A stretch of DNA of 64,000 nucleotides from Acidovorax sp. YS12. Its GTDB lineage: Bacteria > Pseudomonadota > Gammaproteobacteria > Burkholderiales > Burkholderiaceae_C. The stretch is taken from positions 930,001 to 994,000 of the forward strand of contig CP053915.1 in NCBI GenBank assembly GCA_021496925.1. The letters are read 5' to 3'. Positions 1-10,005 of the stretch are shown here, piece by piece (within the stretch, counting starts at the first letter, position 1; every line of letters starts with the position of its first letter). A program made the translations under genes and the position numbers. The notes under the pieces are model-generated. The model made no database searches. It saw nothing but the letters and a program-made list of their open reading frames with translations, and was not told the origin of the DNA.

Positions 1-3000
1 TGCTCGCAGTTCCTGCGCCAGCGCCTGGGCTGCCACCCGGCCCTTGGCAGCGTTGTTACCCGCCGCGGCCAGTCCTTTGTCCGCCAGGCTGACTGCACCC
101 TTGGCCGCTTGCGGCAGCGCTGCGATCGCCAGCGCTATTTCGCCCGCGTAGTTGCCCCGCAGCATGGCCGCCGTGAAGGTGTTGCCCGCTGCGTCTTCGG
201 CGTGTGCCTTGTCGTCTATGTTGACAATCGCCTGCTTGACTACCGCCGGGATCTTGTCGGCGTTGTCGATGAGGCCGTTGATGACGTCCAGGCGCTGGCT
301 GTTGCGTTGCCGCGCGGCTTGGCTACCGAATAGGTCCAGGTAGCCGTCGGCAACGAACTTGACGGCCTCCATCGTGCCTTCGGCGAACTTGAGCGTTGTC
401 AGCCCGATGCTGCCGACGACGCCGCCGCTGGCCTTGATGCTGCAGTCGCGCAGGTCATCGCATTTGCCGTTGGGGTCGGTGTACCGGTAGGGGTTGTACC
501 GCCCGTACTGGTAGGCCCCCCAGGTGATGGGCAGGGTGGCCTCGCCCTCGACCGGGTCCCGGCTCACGAATTGCCCGCTGGCCGGGTCGTAGTAGCGTGC
601 CCGTGCGTACAGCAGGCCTGTTTCGGGGTCTGCGTAGTAGCTGCCGAAGGCGTTGCCGTTGCTTCTGAGCCCCGCGCCTGCGTTGCCGCTGGCTTCGCTG
701 TCAATCAGCCCGTAGGGGCTGTGGATGAGCAGGCTGTCGGCCTTGGCTGCCCCTGCTTCGCTGAGCACGGTGGCGATGACCGTGCCCTGGCTGTCGGCGT
801 GCAGTTGCGTGGTGCTGCTGGCGCTGCCTACGCCGTTGGCGTAGGTGGTGCGGTTGAACAGGATGGGGGCAGCGTTGCCGCTTGGTATTGCCGCGTCGGT
901 GTCGCTGCGCAATGTCTGGACGGTGTTGTTCGCGCCCGTCACTTCGTAGCTGCGCCGCGCGTGCAGGCCGTCCCATTGGATGCGTTCGTAGGCCAGCGCG
1001 GTGTTGGCTGCGCCGCTGCCTTGCGCGGCGTTGTCCAGGCCGGCGTCGCCGAGGATTTTTTCCGCGCGCAGGTTATCCGCGTTGTAGCGGTAGCTGGCCA
1101 GCAGTTGCGGGGTGCCGCCTGCGCCCTGCTCTACCTTGACGAGCTGGTCCTGGGCGTTCCAGTGGTAGCGCGTGGTTTGGCTGTTGGCGCCCTGGGTTTC
1201 GGTTTGCGTCAGGCGGTTGCCGTTGGCGTCGTAGGTGTAGCTGATGGCGCGCGCGCCGCTGATGTGCGTGAGCTGGTCGCGTTCGTTGTAGCTGTAGGTT
1301 TGTGTGCCAATGGGTTCGGCCGCACGGGCTTCCAGGGCGTTGGGCGGGCCGGTGGCGCCTACCGTGGCGACCACGGTTTGCTGCAGGCGCCGCCCGCCCG
1401 CGTCGAGCTGCCAGGTGATGGTGCGCTCGGGTGTGGTGTGGCTTACGAGGCGGTCTTGCGCGTCGTAAGTCCAGCGCTCGGTGCGCGTGCGGCTGTGGCT
1501 GCCGGGGTTGGCGCCGCCGGGCAGTTGGGCGCTGAGCGTGGCGCTGCGGTTGGCCGCGCTGAGCGATTCGGTGCTGCTGCTGGCGGTGCGGTTGCCATTC
1601 GCGTCATATTCGTGGCTGCTGGCGCGGAGGGTGTTGCCTGCCCCAGCATGGGCTTGCGTGCTGCTGGTTTCCGTGGCCACGCGCCCTGCCTTGTCGTAGC
1701 TGGTGGCGGTGCTGCTGCCGTCGGGGTGGTCTATGCGGGTGATGCGGCTGGATTTGTCGTAGCCGATGCGCGTGAGGCCGCCTGCGCCGCTCTGGGCTGT
1801 GGGCCGGTTCAGCGCGTCGTAGCCGATGCTGGTGACGCTGCCGCCGGGCTGTGCGGTGGTGCTGATGCGGTTGCCTTGGGCGTCGTAGCCATGGGTGAGG
1901 CTGTTGCCCCAGGCGTCGGTGACTTTGACGGGGCGGTCGAAGGCGTCGTAGCTGGTGGCTTCCGTGCGCGTGCCCCATTCGTCCACTTGCGTGGTGCTGG
2001 TGAGGTTGCCGTTGCCGTCGTAGCCGTAGCGCGCTTGCGTGATGCTGCCCGCGCCGTTGGCGCTGGCGGCGGTGGTGGCGGTCTGGGTGCGCCGGCCGCG
2101 CGCGTCCAGGGTGTGGGTGAAGTGGTTGCCGTTGGCGTCGGTGTGGCTGGTGAGGCCGTCGGCGTTGTCGTAGCCGTTGGTTTCCTGGGCGCCGCCGGGC
2201 AGGGTTTTGCCGGTGCGGCGGTTGCGGGGGTCGTACTGGTAGCGGGTGGTGTGGCCGTTGTAGTCGGTTTGGGCCACGAGGTTGCCGCTGGTGTCGTAGC
2301 TGCGGCTGGCCTGTATCTGGCCGCTGGCCAGGCTTTGGGCGATGGTGACCAGACGGTTGGCGGCGTCGTAGCCGTAGCGCGTGGTGGCACCGTTGGGGGC
2401 CGTGGCTTCGGTGAGGTTGCCCGCGAGGTCGTAGGCGTTTTGCGTGGTGTTGCCCTCGCCGTCGGTGACGCTGGCTGCGCGCCGGCGCAGGTCGTACTGG
2501 GTCTTGATGGTGCGGCCTTCGGGGTCGGTGGCCTGGGTGACGTCGCCCATGGCGTCGCGTTGCAGGAGGTCGATGGCGCCCAGGCTGCGGCTGGTTTTGA
2601 CCAGCAGGCCACGCTTGTCGTATTCGTAGCCGACCTTGTTGCCAAGGGCGTCGGTTTCGAATTGCACGCGGCCGGCTTCGTCGTATTCGTTCTTGTGCAG
2701 TTGGATGCCGGCGCGGGTGGTGCTGGTTACGCGGTTGAGCGCGTCGTACTGGTAGCTGGTGGTGGTGCCGTTGGCGTCGGTTTCGCTGGTCTTGTTGCCG
2801 TGCAGGTCGTAGTCGAGGGTGCTGACGGCGCCCAGGTTGTCGCGGGTGGCGGTGCGCAGGTTGTATTCGTTGTAGGTGTGGGTTTGCGTGCGCCCGCGTC
2901 CGTCGGTCTGGGTCAGGGCGTTGCCTACGGCGTCGTAGGTGGTGGTGCTGATGGTGCCTACGCTGTCGCTGGCGTGCCGCGGGCGGTTGCGTTCGTCGTA

Positions 3001-6000
3001 TTGGGTGGTGGTGACGTTGCCGTTGGGCGCGGTGACGCTGATGGCGTTGCCGGCGGCGTCGTAGCGGGTGGTGGTGGTGGCGCCGCCGGCGCCGCTGGGC
3101 TGGGTGCGGCTGAGCTGGCGGCCCGTGCCGTCCCAGGTGGCGGTGGTGGCGTTGCCGCGCCCGTCGCTCTGGCTGGTGATGTTGCCGTCGGCGTCGTACG
3201 CGGTGGCGCTGAGCTGGCCCAGGCTGTCGCGGCTGGCGGTGCGCCGGTTCATGCTGTCGTATTCGTGGCTGACGGTGTTGCCGTTGGGCCAGGTTTCGGT
3301 GAGGCGGTTGCCTGCCTTGTCGTAGCTGTAGGCGGTCTGGCGGCCCTCTTCGTCCTGGGCCACCACGACCCAGTTGCGCGCGTTGTATTGCCACTTGCGC
3401 GCCTGGCGCAGCGGGTTGGTCACTTGGAGCTTGTTGCCGACCTTGTCGTAGTCGGTGGAGGTGTCCCTGCCCAGCGCGTCTATCTCGGATACCACGCGGC
3501 CCAGCGCGTCGTAGGCCAGGCGGCTGGTGTTGCCGTTGGCGTCCGTGCGGCTGACAAGGTTGCCGTTCGCGTCGTAGGCCATGCTGCGCTTGCTTTGGCC
3601 GGCGATGGTTTGGCGGGTGAGCCGGTTCAGGCTGTCGTAGGTGTAGGTGGTGACGCGGCCCAGGGCATCGGTTTCGCTGGTTTTGTTGCCGTTGGCGTCG
3701 TAGGTGGCGGTGCTGGCGGTGTCGCCGGGGTATTTGGTGGCGGTGCGCTGGTTGAGTTTGTTGTAGGTGTAGTGGGTCTGGCGGCCGAGGGCGTCGGTTT
3801 CGGTGACGATGTTGCCCACGCCGTCGTAGGCGTAGCCGGTGACTTTGGGCGGGGTGGCGGGCTCGGTGCGGCTGGTGAGGCGGTTGGCGCCGTCGTAGCC
3901 GTAGGTGGTGGCGTTGCCGCGCAGGTTGGTTTCGCTGGTCTTGTTGCCCGCAAGGTCGTAGGCGGTGACGATGGCGCCGATGGGCAGCGATTTGCGGACG
4001 ACGCGGTTCATGCCGTCGTACTGGTAGCTGGTGGCGCGGCCTTCTTCGTCGGTTTCGCTGAGTTTGTTGCCCAGCGCGTCCCAGGCCATGGTTTTGTTGC
4101 CGCTGGCGGCAGTGCTTGCGGCCAGGGTGATGCGGGTGGGCTGGTCCAGGGTGTTGTACTGGATTTCGGTGGTACGGCCTTCGGCGTCGGTGACGGTGGT
4201 TTGCCGGCCCCGGTTGTCGTGGCCGGTGCGGGTGGTGCCGCCCAGGGCATCGATCACGGTGCTGGGCATGCCCCGGCCGTCGTAGCGCATGGTGGTGGTG
4301 TTGCCCAGCGCGTCGGTGCTGCTTTGGCGGTCGCCGTTGGCTGCAACGCTGTGGCTCACGCGGCTGCCGTCGGGCCTTTGTTCGCTTGTGAGGTTGCCGC
4401 GTTCGTCGTAGCCGTAGGTGGTGGTGTGCCCGCGCCGGTCGGTTGCGCTCAGGCGCTTGTTCTTGATGAAGGGGGGCGTGGTTTGCGCCATCCAGGTTTG
4501 TGACGAGGTGGCACCGCCTTCGCCTGCTATCTGCTCGCTGGTCTGGTTGCCATTGGCGTCGTAGGTGTAGTGGGTGGCGACGCCGTTGGCGTCGGTTTTG
4601 CTGAGCATGACCACGTCATGGGTGGCCCAGGTCATGGTGGTGGTGCCCGCGGGGCCGGCGATGGCGAGCGGATTGCCGTATTTGTTAAAGCTGTAGCGGG
4701 TGGCGGCGCCCAGGGGGTCGGTGACGGTGGTGGCGGGTGCGTCGGGGTTGGCGTTGTAGGCGAAGCCGGTGGTGGCGCCGTCCGGGGTGGCGACGCTTAT
4801 CACGGTGGTTTCGAACGAGGGAACCTGGCCGTTGCCGAATTTGCGCAGGACGGGGCCTGCGTTGTAGTTGAACTGCGTTGTATGGCCCAGCGCATTGGTG
4901 TGGCTGAGCATCATGTTGGGCACGCCGAGCGGGCTGGTGTAGTCGGTATAGCTGTAGGTTTCGCTGGCGCCAGGGGCGTCGGTGCGCGCGATCTTGATGA
5001 GGTTGCCGGTGGCGTCGTAGTCGAATGCCAGCCCCATGCCTTCGGGGCCTTGAACGGCTTTGAGGACGTTGACGGGCGCTCCGGCACCGACGAAGGCGCT
5101 GATCTGGTAGACGAATTGCAGGGCCTGGCCGTAGTCGTTCTGCACACTGAGCAGGGGGGCGTCCACGCCCATGTCGTAGGTCAGGGTGAGGGCGTTGCCG
5201 TTCGTGTCGGTGATGGATTTCAACGCCCATTGGCGCTTGCCGCCGATGAAGGCGAAGTGGTAGCGCGTGCCGTCCTTGGAGTAGAAGTCGTAGCTTTTGT
5301 CGGCGTGGTTGGCGATCAGGGTACCGTGGTAGCCCTTGGCGGGGTTGAGCGTGCCATCGTTGGCCGGGAAGAAGCGCACGGAGCCGCCATCGCCAGCGTT
5401 GATGAGGATGTCGCCGCACGGGGTGGTGGACAGGGATGCGTCGAAATTGTGCCCCCAGTTCGCGCCCAGCACGCCGATACGGCCCGAGCCGCCGGATGAA
5501 TAGGACGGGCGCAGGGCCAGTTGCGGACCGCGCGCGGCCACGCCGAAGCCCATGCCCGACAGCGTGATGCGGCCGGATTTGACGTTGACGCCATGGACGA
5601 GGATGCTGCCCACGGGCAACGCATCGTTGAGGGTCAGGGTGGAGATGACCTTGCCGTGGTTGGGCTCGACCGAGCCGTCCTTGTCGGCGACGGCGGTGAG
5701 GGTGAATGCATACCCGTTCTTGGTGGGCAGCAGGGCGTCAGGCCCCAGGGTGATGCTGTGGGCGCCCGCGCCGAAGGATTGCCCATCGACCAGGCGCACG
5801 GGGCTGCCGGTGGGCGTCCCGCTGTCGTCGTCGCTGAGCTGGGTTGCCTCAAGGGTAATCCTGGCGCCTTGGCTCAGGGTGAAATTGAGCGCGCTGCCCA
5901 GCCCGCAATAGCGGTCGTTGGCGATGTCCACGTCACGCGAAAGGCGAAGCAGCCGGTCGTAGCTGGTGACGATGCGTTGCTTGAAGGGGATATCTACTTT

Positions 6001-9000
6001 TTCCGAGACGATGTTGTCGCTGATGTAGGCGTCAACCTGGTAGTTCTTGGCGATGTCGAAGTAGTTGCCACGCTCTATCTGCATGTCGCCCTGGCGCTGC
6101 TTGCTGGTGGATGGGCGCACGTCGATGAGCTGGCCGTCTTCGAAGACGCGCAGATGAACGGCGGGCGCTTTGTAGGCGTCGGGTTCGAGCTTGAAGGTGG
6201 CTTTGATGGGGTAGGTGTTCAGGCCGCCGTCCGACAGGTACATGCGGTGGGGGTCGAGGTTGGCATCGGTTTCTTCCGAGGTGATGTCGGTGATGCTGGC
6301 ACGCACGCCGAACACGGAGGCGCCAGCGAAGCTCGCGTCGATGGGCTGCTCCATGGGGGTGCGCGTGGTGCAGTCGGAGGTCCAATGGGTATCGATGGTG
6401 TACTTGCCTCCCACGATCCACACCAGTTCATTGGCAGCAGGCTGGGGCCCGGTCATCACATGGGTTTCCCATGTGCCCGCCCCGGTGCTGGTTACACCCA
6501 GTGCACTGCCACCAGCAGAGACTTGCGCAGAAACCGTGGCCGTGGTGACTGGCTCGAACCTGCGAGCAGCCGACCAGACGCATTGATTTCTGGAATTCTT
6601 GACGATGCGGACGGCGCGCTCCTGGAAGAGCTTGATCCCAAAAGTGCGCTCGAAACGCTTGCCAAGGCCCGTTGCGGCACTGGGTGCGCCGTCTTTGTCC
6701 AAGTAGCTCCAGACCAGCGCTCGCAAGTTTGCAGCAGTCCCATCGCACTCTTCGGTCACATGCACTTCGACGGTTGTCGTGAGCCCGCCCGCAGTTACCT
6801 TGACAGGCGACACGGTGCCGTTGGTCGGCCCCGGCGTGACCTTGAGAAACGCCACGCCCGAAGTGTCGCTCTTGAAGGGTCCATCGACCGTGGCAGGCGT
6901 GGTTTCCGCCTCGGGATCGCAGTTGGCGCGGGGTTGCTGCCCACTGCCCTCGACACTGACATTGGCAACGGGATTGGAGAACTGATCCAGTACTTCAATG
7001 GAGAACTCGCTCTGCGAGGTGGCCATGCCAGGCATGGCCGAGCCTTTGGCGAGCTGCTTGGCATTAAGGGTCGCGGGCTGATCTGGCCATGCATAGGCAC
7101 GCATGGGCGCTTCAGGCCTGCGCGTGCCTGCGGCGGACGAAACGGCAACGTCAAAGACATTCAGTCCTGCTTGGGTGACGTACTCGTCGCCACTGTTGCG
7201 ACGTATGAATACCGGGGAATCGGCCGTGGATTTGCCGAGCGTGACGGTGGCAGTGGCAACGCCCATCCCGTTCGTGATGGCGCTGGCAGGACTGACGCTG
7301 CCCCCGCCGCGCACAGGCAGGAAATTGACGCCCGCGCCCTTGACGGGCCGGCCTTCACGGTCGCGCACCAGTACACGCAGGGGTTCGCCCAGGGCTTGCC
7401 CGGCCGTTCCCTCCAAATCCCCGCCTGCACCCAGGATTTCGACGCTCCACGCAGACGATGGATCGTTGTCCGCAGCATCGCTATGGGCTCCGGCCAATGC
7501 GTCGGCCAGGAATTGGTTGGTCCAGGGGCTTTCCGCCGTAGCGCCGCCTGCGATGCCGCCAGAAAGGTAATAGCCGCTCGCACCGGTGGTGGGGTCGCTG
7601 ACGATCCAGCCCGTGCCGCGCCAGGCGTGGTGCGCAATGCTTTGCGCAGGTGTTTCAACGCCATAGCCCAGTTGCAGAAAGGACTTGAGTTCGGCCTTGG
7701 TGGCCTGCGTGACCGGCAGCGTGTCGACTTCAGGCGCTCCGGGCGAGGCAAGGGTGTGCACGGCGGTGTTCTGCGCGCGCGCCAGGGCGATGAGCTTGCC
7801 GGCGGAAACGGATTCCGCGCCGAATTGCGCCTCGAACACCCGGTGTTCCAAAGAAGCGCCAGCCAAACCTGTGGCGCTGTACAGGCCGCGAGCATTGGCG
7901 GTGCTTGCGGCGACGACCTCGGTGGAGTGTGCGGCGGCGTCGATGGTGACGCCCTTCCACTCCAGGGTGTACGGCACGGCATTGACGCTGTAGACATTCA
8001 GCGCGTTGCTGACGATGGTCACTGAAGGCGCCGGGTGGACGATCGCAGCGCCGCTCAGTTGGCCCGCGCCTGCCTCGAAGGCGCTCCACTGTGTTTCATA
8101 GCGCTGGACGATGCCGTCGAGCAGGCGAGCAGCGTCGTATTCGCTGTCACGCGCGGATCGCGTGGGGCTGCGCGCCACGCCGGATTGCCCTACGCCGATG
8201 GCGTGGTAAGCGCCGACGAGGAAGGTTTGTTCGATGCTTTGCGTAGCGGCCGGCATCTGGATGTCAAGACGGAATTTGACATTGCTGCCACCCGTCAGAG
8301 AGGCCAGGCCGACGCTGTACTGATAGCCGTCGAGGCGCAGTTCCGGCCGCAACTGGAACAGGTAAACGGGCGCCAGATCCAACCCACCGGCGAGCAGGAT
8401 GGCGCGGTGGTCATCCACCGCTGCGGGAATGTAGTTGATGGTGGCGCGCTGGTTGAACAACTCATGGACGGGCAAAGTGATGTCCAGGCCAGCGCTGCCG
8501 GCCCCCGTGGCATCGTTGAACAGGCGGATGCGGGCGATGGAGCGCAATGCGTCCGGCAAGGCCGCGGATTCGGCTGTGACGGCCACGACCGGGAAGGCAA
8601 GCGTGTTGGGCAACAGGCCCAGGGCTTGGGGCTTGATTGGCGCGGGCGCCGTGATGGCATCGTAGGTGGCGCCGGCTGCGGCGGGTTGCGCCTGCAATGC
8701 CGTATCGACTTGCGCGCGCACATAGCTCGCGAAATCCAGCGCCTGCTGTGTGGCGCGGTACTGGGCCGCGAGCTTTTGCCAGTCGAGGCCCAGGCTGGCT
8801 TGGCTCACGCTGCTGGCTCTGGGGAGCAGGGTTTTGTAGAACACGTCCAGCGCCAGCCAGGTCTTACCTGTCGCGTCGAGCACGATGCCGCGGTAGTTGG
8901 TGTAGGGCACGCGCACCGTCACCCAGGTGTGTTCGACGCGCACCAGCGTTACACGACCGCCCTGGATGACAGGGGAATACGCAATGCCGGCCTTGGCCAG

Positions 9001-10005
9001 GAGATCGGGCACGAGACTGGCATCTGCGAGGCCAGCGGCGCTGGCAATAGTGTCCACGCCAACCTCTACCACCCCTTGCACGTAGCGTGCTGGCGCGCCA
9101 GCGGCGCGCATCATGGCAACGAGCAGCGCGGCTTGGTCTGCGGCATTGCCGGCACCGGTGCGCAAGGTACCCAGGGCTCCTTTGGCGCTACCGGTGTACC
9201 ACTCGCTGCGTACGTTGTTGCGCACGTATTCGTAGATGCGCACGTAGTCGTAGTCAAGCTCCTGGGTTTTGGCGAGGATTTCTTCGCTCAAGGGTGCTTC
9301 AGGGGCGTCGGCCACATCCTCCGGGGTGGAAGCGATGTCTTGCTCTGCTTCATAGCTCGGGCGGATGGCGGGGCTGGTCGCGGGTGCGCGGGTAGCCAGC
9401 GCCAGGGGGCGCACAGGAAGCAAGGCAGCGCGCAACACCGGGGCATCGCCCTGCCCCTGGGTCGTGGCCTTGAGCACGGCGCGCAGCGCCGCCATGGCTG
9501 CCGCCTGCTGCTGGGCATCGCCACTGAGGCCGGCCGACGCAGCGGACAGTTGCTGCATCAACTGGCTGAGCTGGCTTTGCACCGTGGCGCGGCGTGATTC
9601 AAAGCTGGCGGGCAAGGACGGATCGGCAATCTTGGCCTTCAGGTCTTCGCTGTCGTCCTGCACCAGCATGGCACTGGCGCGTACCTGTTCGTAGGTTTGC
9701 TGGACACGCTTTACATCTCCGGCATTCACCGCGCTGGCCATGGCCGTCAAGGCTTCTGCCAGTTGCTTGCCCGTGGTGTTGCGTGCCGCGATGCCGCCCC
9801 CCATCCGGTTATCCAGGCCTTGCAGCAGGGCCGAGGCATCGCGGCCCGCCGAAATGGCGCTGATAACGTCTTCTTGCGTAGCGGGTTCCGCCGCATGGAC
9901 AGGTGCTGCGATGGCGAGTGCGGCCATCAGCATCATGGCTACCAGGGAAGCACGCAGCAAAAACCATTGCGTGGCGCGTATGCGGAGAGGAACTTGAAAC
10001 ATCAT
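1..10005 (-). CDS. Secreted RHS/YD-repeat protein with signal peptide and inactive transglutaminase-like domain (3' end outside window)
   Basis: The frame is open from an ATG at 10005 to base 1, giving 3,335 codons with no stop, so the C-terminus is missing. An N-terminal Sec signal peptide ends near residue 38 (VHA/AEP). A transglutaminase-like fold lies at about 250-360; the usual GxC nucleophile position reads GNAADQ (287-292), so the Cys is gone although the His (H359) remains. A Big_1/invasin-like domain lies around 855-935, and an RHS entry domain (GANWGHNF) precedes dozens of YD repeats (about 1690-3030). The conserved RHS-core end (YYDPASGQF, then DPNG at 3177-3180) is followed by at least 155 residues of variable tail, the place where RHS proteins usually carry a toxin. 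I do not recognise the tail fold. The start overlaps the stop of the giant upstream gene (ATGA), which implies translational coupling. RHS identity is certain; a toxic role is inferred. Confidence 0.93.
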   Translation of the reverse strand, partial: MMFQVPLRIRATQWFLLRASLVAMMLMAALAIAAPVHAAEPATQEDVISAISAGRDASALLQGLDNRMGGGIAARNTTGKQLAEALTAMASAVNAGDVKRVQQTYEQVRASAMLVQDDSEDLKAKIADPSLPASFESRRATVQSQLSQLMQQLSAASAGLSGDAQQQAAAMAALRAVLKATTQGQGDAPVLRAALLPVRPLALATRAPATSPAIRPSYEAEQDIASTPEDVADAPEAPLSEEILAKTQELDYDYVRIYEYVRNNVRSEWYTGSAKGALGTLRTGAGNAADQAALLVAMMRAAGAPARYVQGVVEVGVDTIASAAGLADASLVPDLLAKAGIAYSPVIQGGRVTLVRVEHTWVTVRVPYTNYRGIVLDATGKTWLALDVFYKTLLPRASSVSQASLGLDWQKLAAQYRATQQALDFASYVRAQVDTALQAQPAAAGATYDAITAPAPIKPQALGLLPNTLAFPVVAVTAESAALPDALRSIARIRLFNDATGAGSAGLDITLPVHELFNQRATINYIPAAVDDHRAILLAGGLDLAPVYLFQLRPELRLDGYQYSVGLASLTGGSNVKFRLDIQMPAATQSIEQTFLVGAYHAIGVGQSGVARSPTRSARDSEYDAARLLDGIVQRYETQWSAFEAGAGQLSGAAIVHPAPSVTIVSNALNVYSVNAVPYTLEWKGVTIDAAAHSTEVVAASTANARGLYSATGLAGASLEHRVFEAQFGAESVSAGKLIALARAQNTAVHTLASPGAPEVDTLPVTQATKAELKSFLQLGYGVETPAQSIAHHAWRGTGWIVSDPTTGASGYYLSGGIAGGATAESPWTNQFLADALAGAHSDAADNDPSSAWSVEILGAGGDLEGTAGQALGEPLRVLVRDREGRPVKGAGVNFLPVRGGGSVSPASAITNGMGVATATVTLGKSTADSPVFIRRNSGDEYVTQAGLNVFDVAVSSAAGTRRPEAPMRAYAWPDQPATLNAKQLAKGSAMPGMATSQSEFSIEVLDQFSNPVANVSVEGSGQQPRANCDPEAETTPATVDGPFKSDTSGVAFLKVTPGPTNGTVSPVKVTAGGLTTTVEVHVTEECDGTAANLRALVWSYLDKDGAPSAATGLGKRFERTFGIKLFQERAVRIVKNSRNQCVWSAARRFEPVTTATVSAQVSAGGSALGVTSTGAGTWETHVMTGPQPAANELVWIVGGKYTIDTHWTSDCTTRTPMEQPIDASFAGASVFGVRASITDITSEETDANLDPHRMYLSDGGLNTYPIKATFKLEPDAYKAPAVHLRVFEDGQLIDVRPSTSKQRQGDMQIERGNYFDIAKNYQVDAYISDNIVSEKVDIPFKQRIVTSYDRLLRLSRDVDIANDRYCGLGSALNFTLSQGARITLEATQLSDDDSGTPTGSPVRLVDGQSFGAGAHSITLGPDALLPTKNGYAFTLTAVADKDGSVEPNHGKVISTLTLNDALPVGSILVHGVNVKSGRITLSGMGFGVAARGPQLALRPSYSSGGSGRIGVLGANWGHNFDASLSTTPCGDILINAGDGGSVRFFPANDGTLNPAKGYHGTLIANHADKSYDFYSKDGTRYHFAFIGGKRQWALKSITDTNGNALTLTYDMGVDAPLLSVQNDYGQALQFVYQISAFVGAGAPVNVLKAVQGPEGMGLAFDYDATGNLIKIARTDAPGASETYSYTDYTSPLGVPNMMLSHTNALGHTTQFNYNAGPVLRKFGNGQVPSFETTVISVATPDGATTGFAYNANPDAPATTVTDPLGAATRYSFNKYGNPLAIAGPAGTTTMTWATHDVVMLSKTDANGVATHYTYDANGNQTSEQIAGEGGATSSQTWMAQTTPPFIKNKRLSATDRRGHTTTYGYDERGNLTSEQRPDGSRVSHSVAANGDRQSSTDALGNTTTMRYDGRGMPSTVIDALGGTTRTGHDNRGRQTTVTDAEGRTTEIQYNTLDQPTRITLAASTAASGNKTMAWDALGNKLSETDEEGRATSYQYDGMNRVVRKSLPIGAIVTAYDLAGNKTSETNLRGNATTYGYDGANRLTSRTEPATPPKVTGYAYDGVGNIVTETDALGRQTHYTYNKLNQRTATKYPGDTASTATYDANGNKTSETDALGRVTTYTYDSLNRLTRQTIAGQSKRSMAYDANGNLVSRTDANGNTSRLAYDALGRVVSEIDALGRDTSTDYDKVGNKLQVTNPLRQARKWQYNARNWVVVAQDEEGRQTAYSYDKAGNRLTETWPNGNTVSHEYDSMNRRTASRDSLGQLSATAYDADGNITSQSDGRGNATTATWDGTGRQLSRTQPSGAGGATTTTRYDAAGNAISVTAPNGNVTTTQYDERNRPRHASDSVGTISTTTYDAVGNALTQTDGRGRTQTHTYNEYNLRTATRDNLGAVSTLDYDLHGNKTSETDANGTTTSYQYDALNRVTSTTRAGIQLHKNEYDEAGRVQFETDALGNKVGYEYDKRGLLVKTSRSLGAIDLLQRDAMGDVTQATDPEGRTIKTQYDLRRRAASVTDGEGNTTQNAYDLAGNLTEATAPNGATTRYGYDAANRLVTIAQSLASGQIQASRSYDTSGNLVAQTDYNGHTTRYQYDPRNRRTGKTLPGGAQETNGYDNADGLTSHTDANGNHFTHTLDARGRRTQTATTAASANGAGSITQARYGYDGNGNLTSTTQVDEWGTRTEATSYDAFDRPVKVTDAWGNSLTHGYDAQGNRISTTAQPGGSVTSIGYDALNRPTAQSGAGGLTRIGYDKSSRITRIDHPDGSSTATSYDKAGRVATETSSTQAHAGAGNTLRASSHEYDANGNRTASSSTESLSAANRSATLSAQLPGGANPGSHSRTRTERWTYDAQDRLVSHTTPERTITWQLDAGGRRLQQTVVATVGATGPPNALEARAAEPIGTQTYSYNERDQLTHISGARAISYTYDANGNRLTQTETQGANSQTTRYHWNAQDQLVKVEQGAGGTPQLLASYRYNADNLRAEKILGDAGLDNAAQGSGAANTALAYERIQWDGLHARRSYEVTGANNTVQTLRSDTDAAIPSGNAAPILFNRTTYANGVGSASSTTQLHADSQGTVIATVLSEAGAAKADSLLIHSPYGLIDSEASGNAGAGLRSNGNAFGSYYADPETGLLYARARYYDPASGQFVSRDPVEGEATLPITWGAYQYGRYNPYRYTDPNGKCDDLRDCSIKASGGVVGSIGLTTLKFAEGTMEAVKFVADGYLDLFGSQAARQRNSQRLDVINGLIDNADKIPAVVKQAIVNIDDKAHAEDAAGNTFTAAMLRGNYAGEIALAIAALPQAAKGAVSLADKGLAAAGNNAAKGRVAAQALAQELRA

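Noticed and set aside
700..5000. Regularly spaced similar sequences suggestive of a CRISPR array or DNA minisatellite
   Set aside because: Unit lengths follow the coding YD repeats, differ in sequence and keep the reading frame; there are no identical repeats with unique spacers.
571..8025. Long plus-strand open frames (up to 1,310 codons) across the RHS gene
   Set aside because: They are mirror images of the repeat-rich minus-strand RHS gene, with Val/Gly/Ala-biased composition and no ribosome site; the minus frame has signal peptide, domains and YD repeats.
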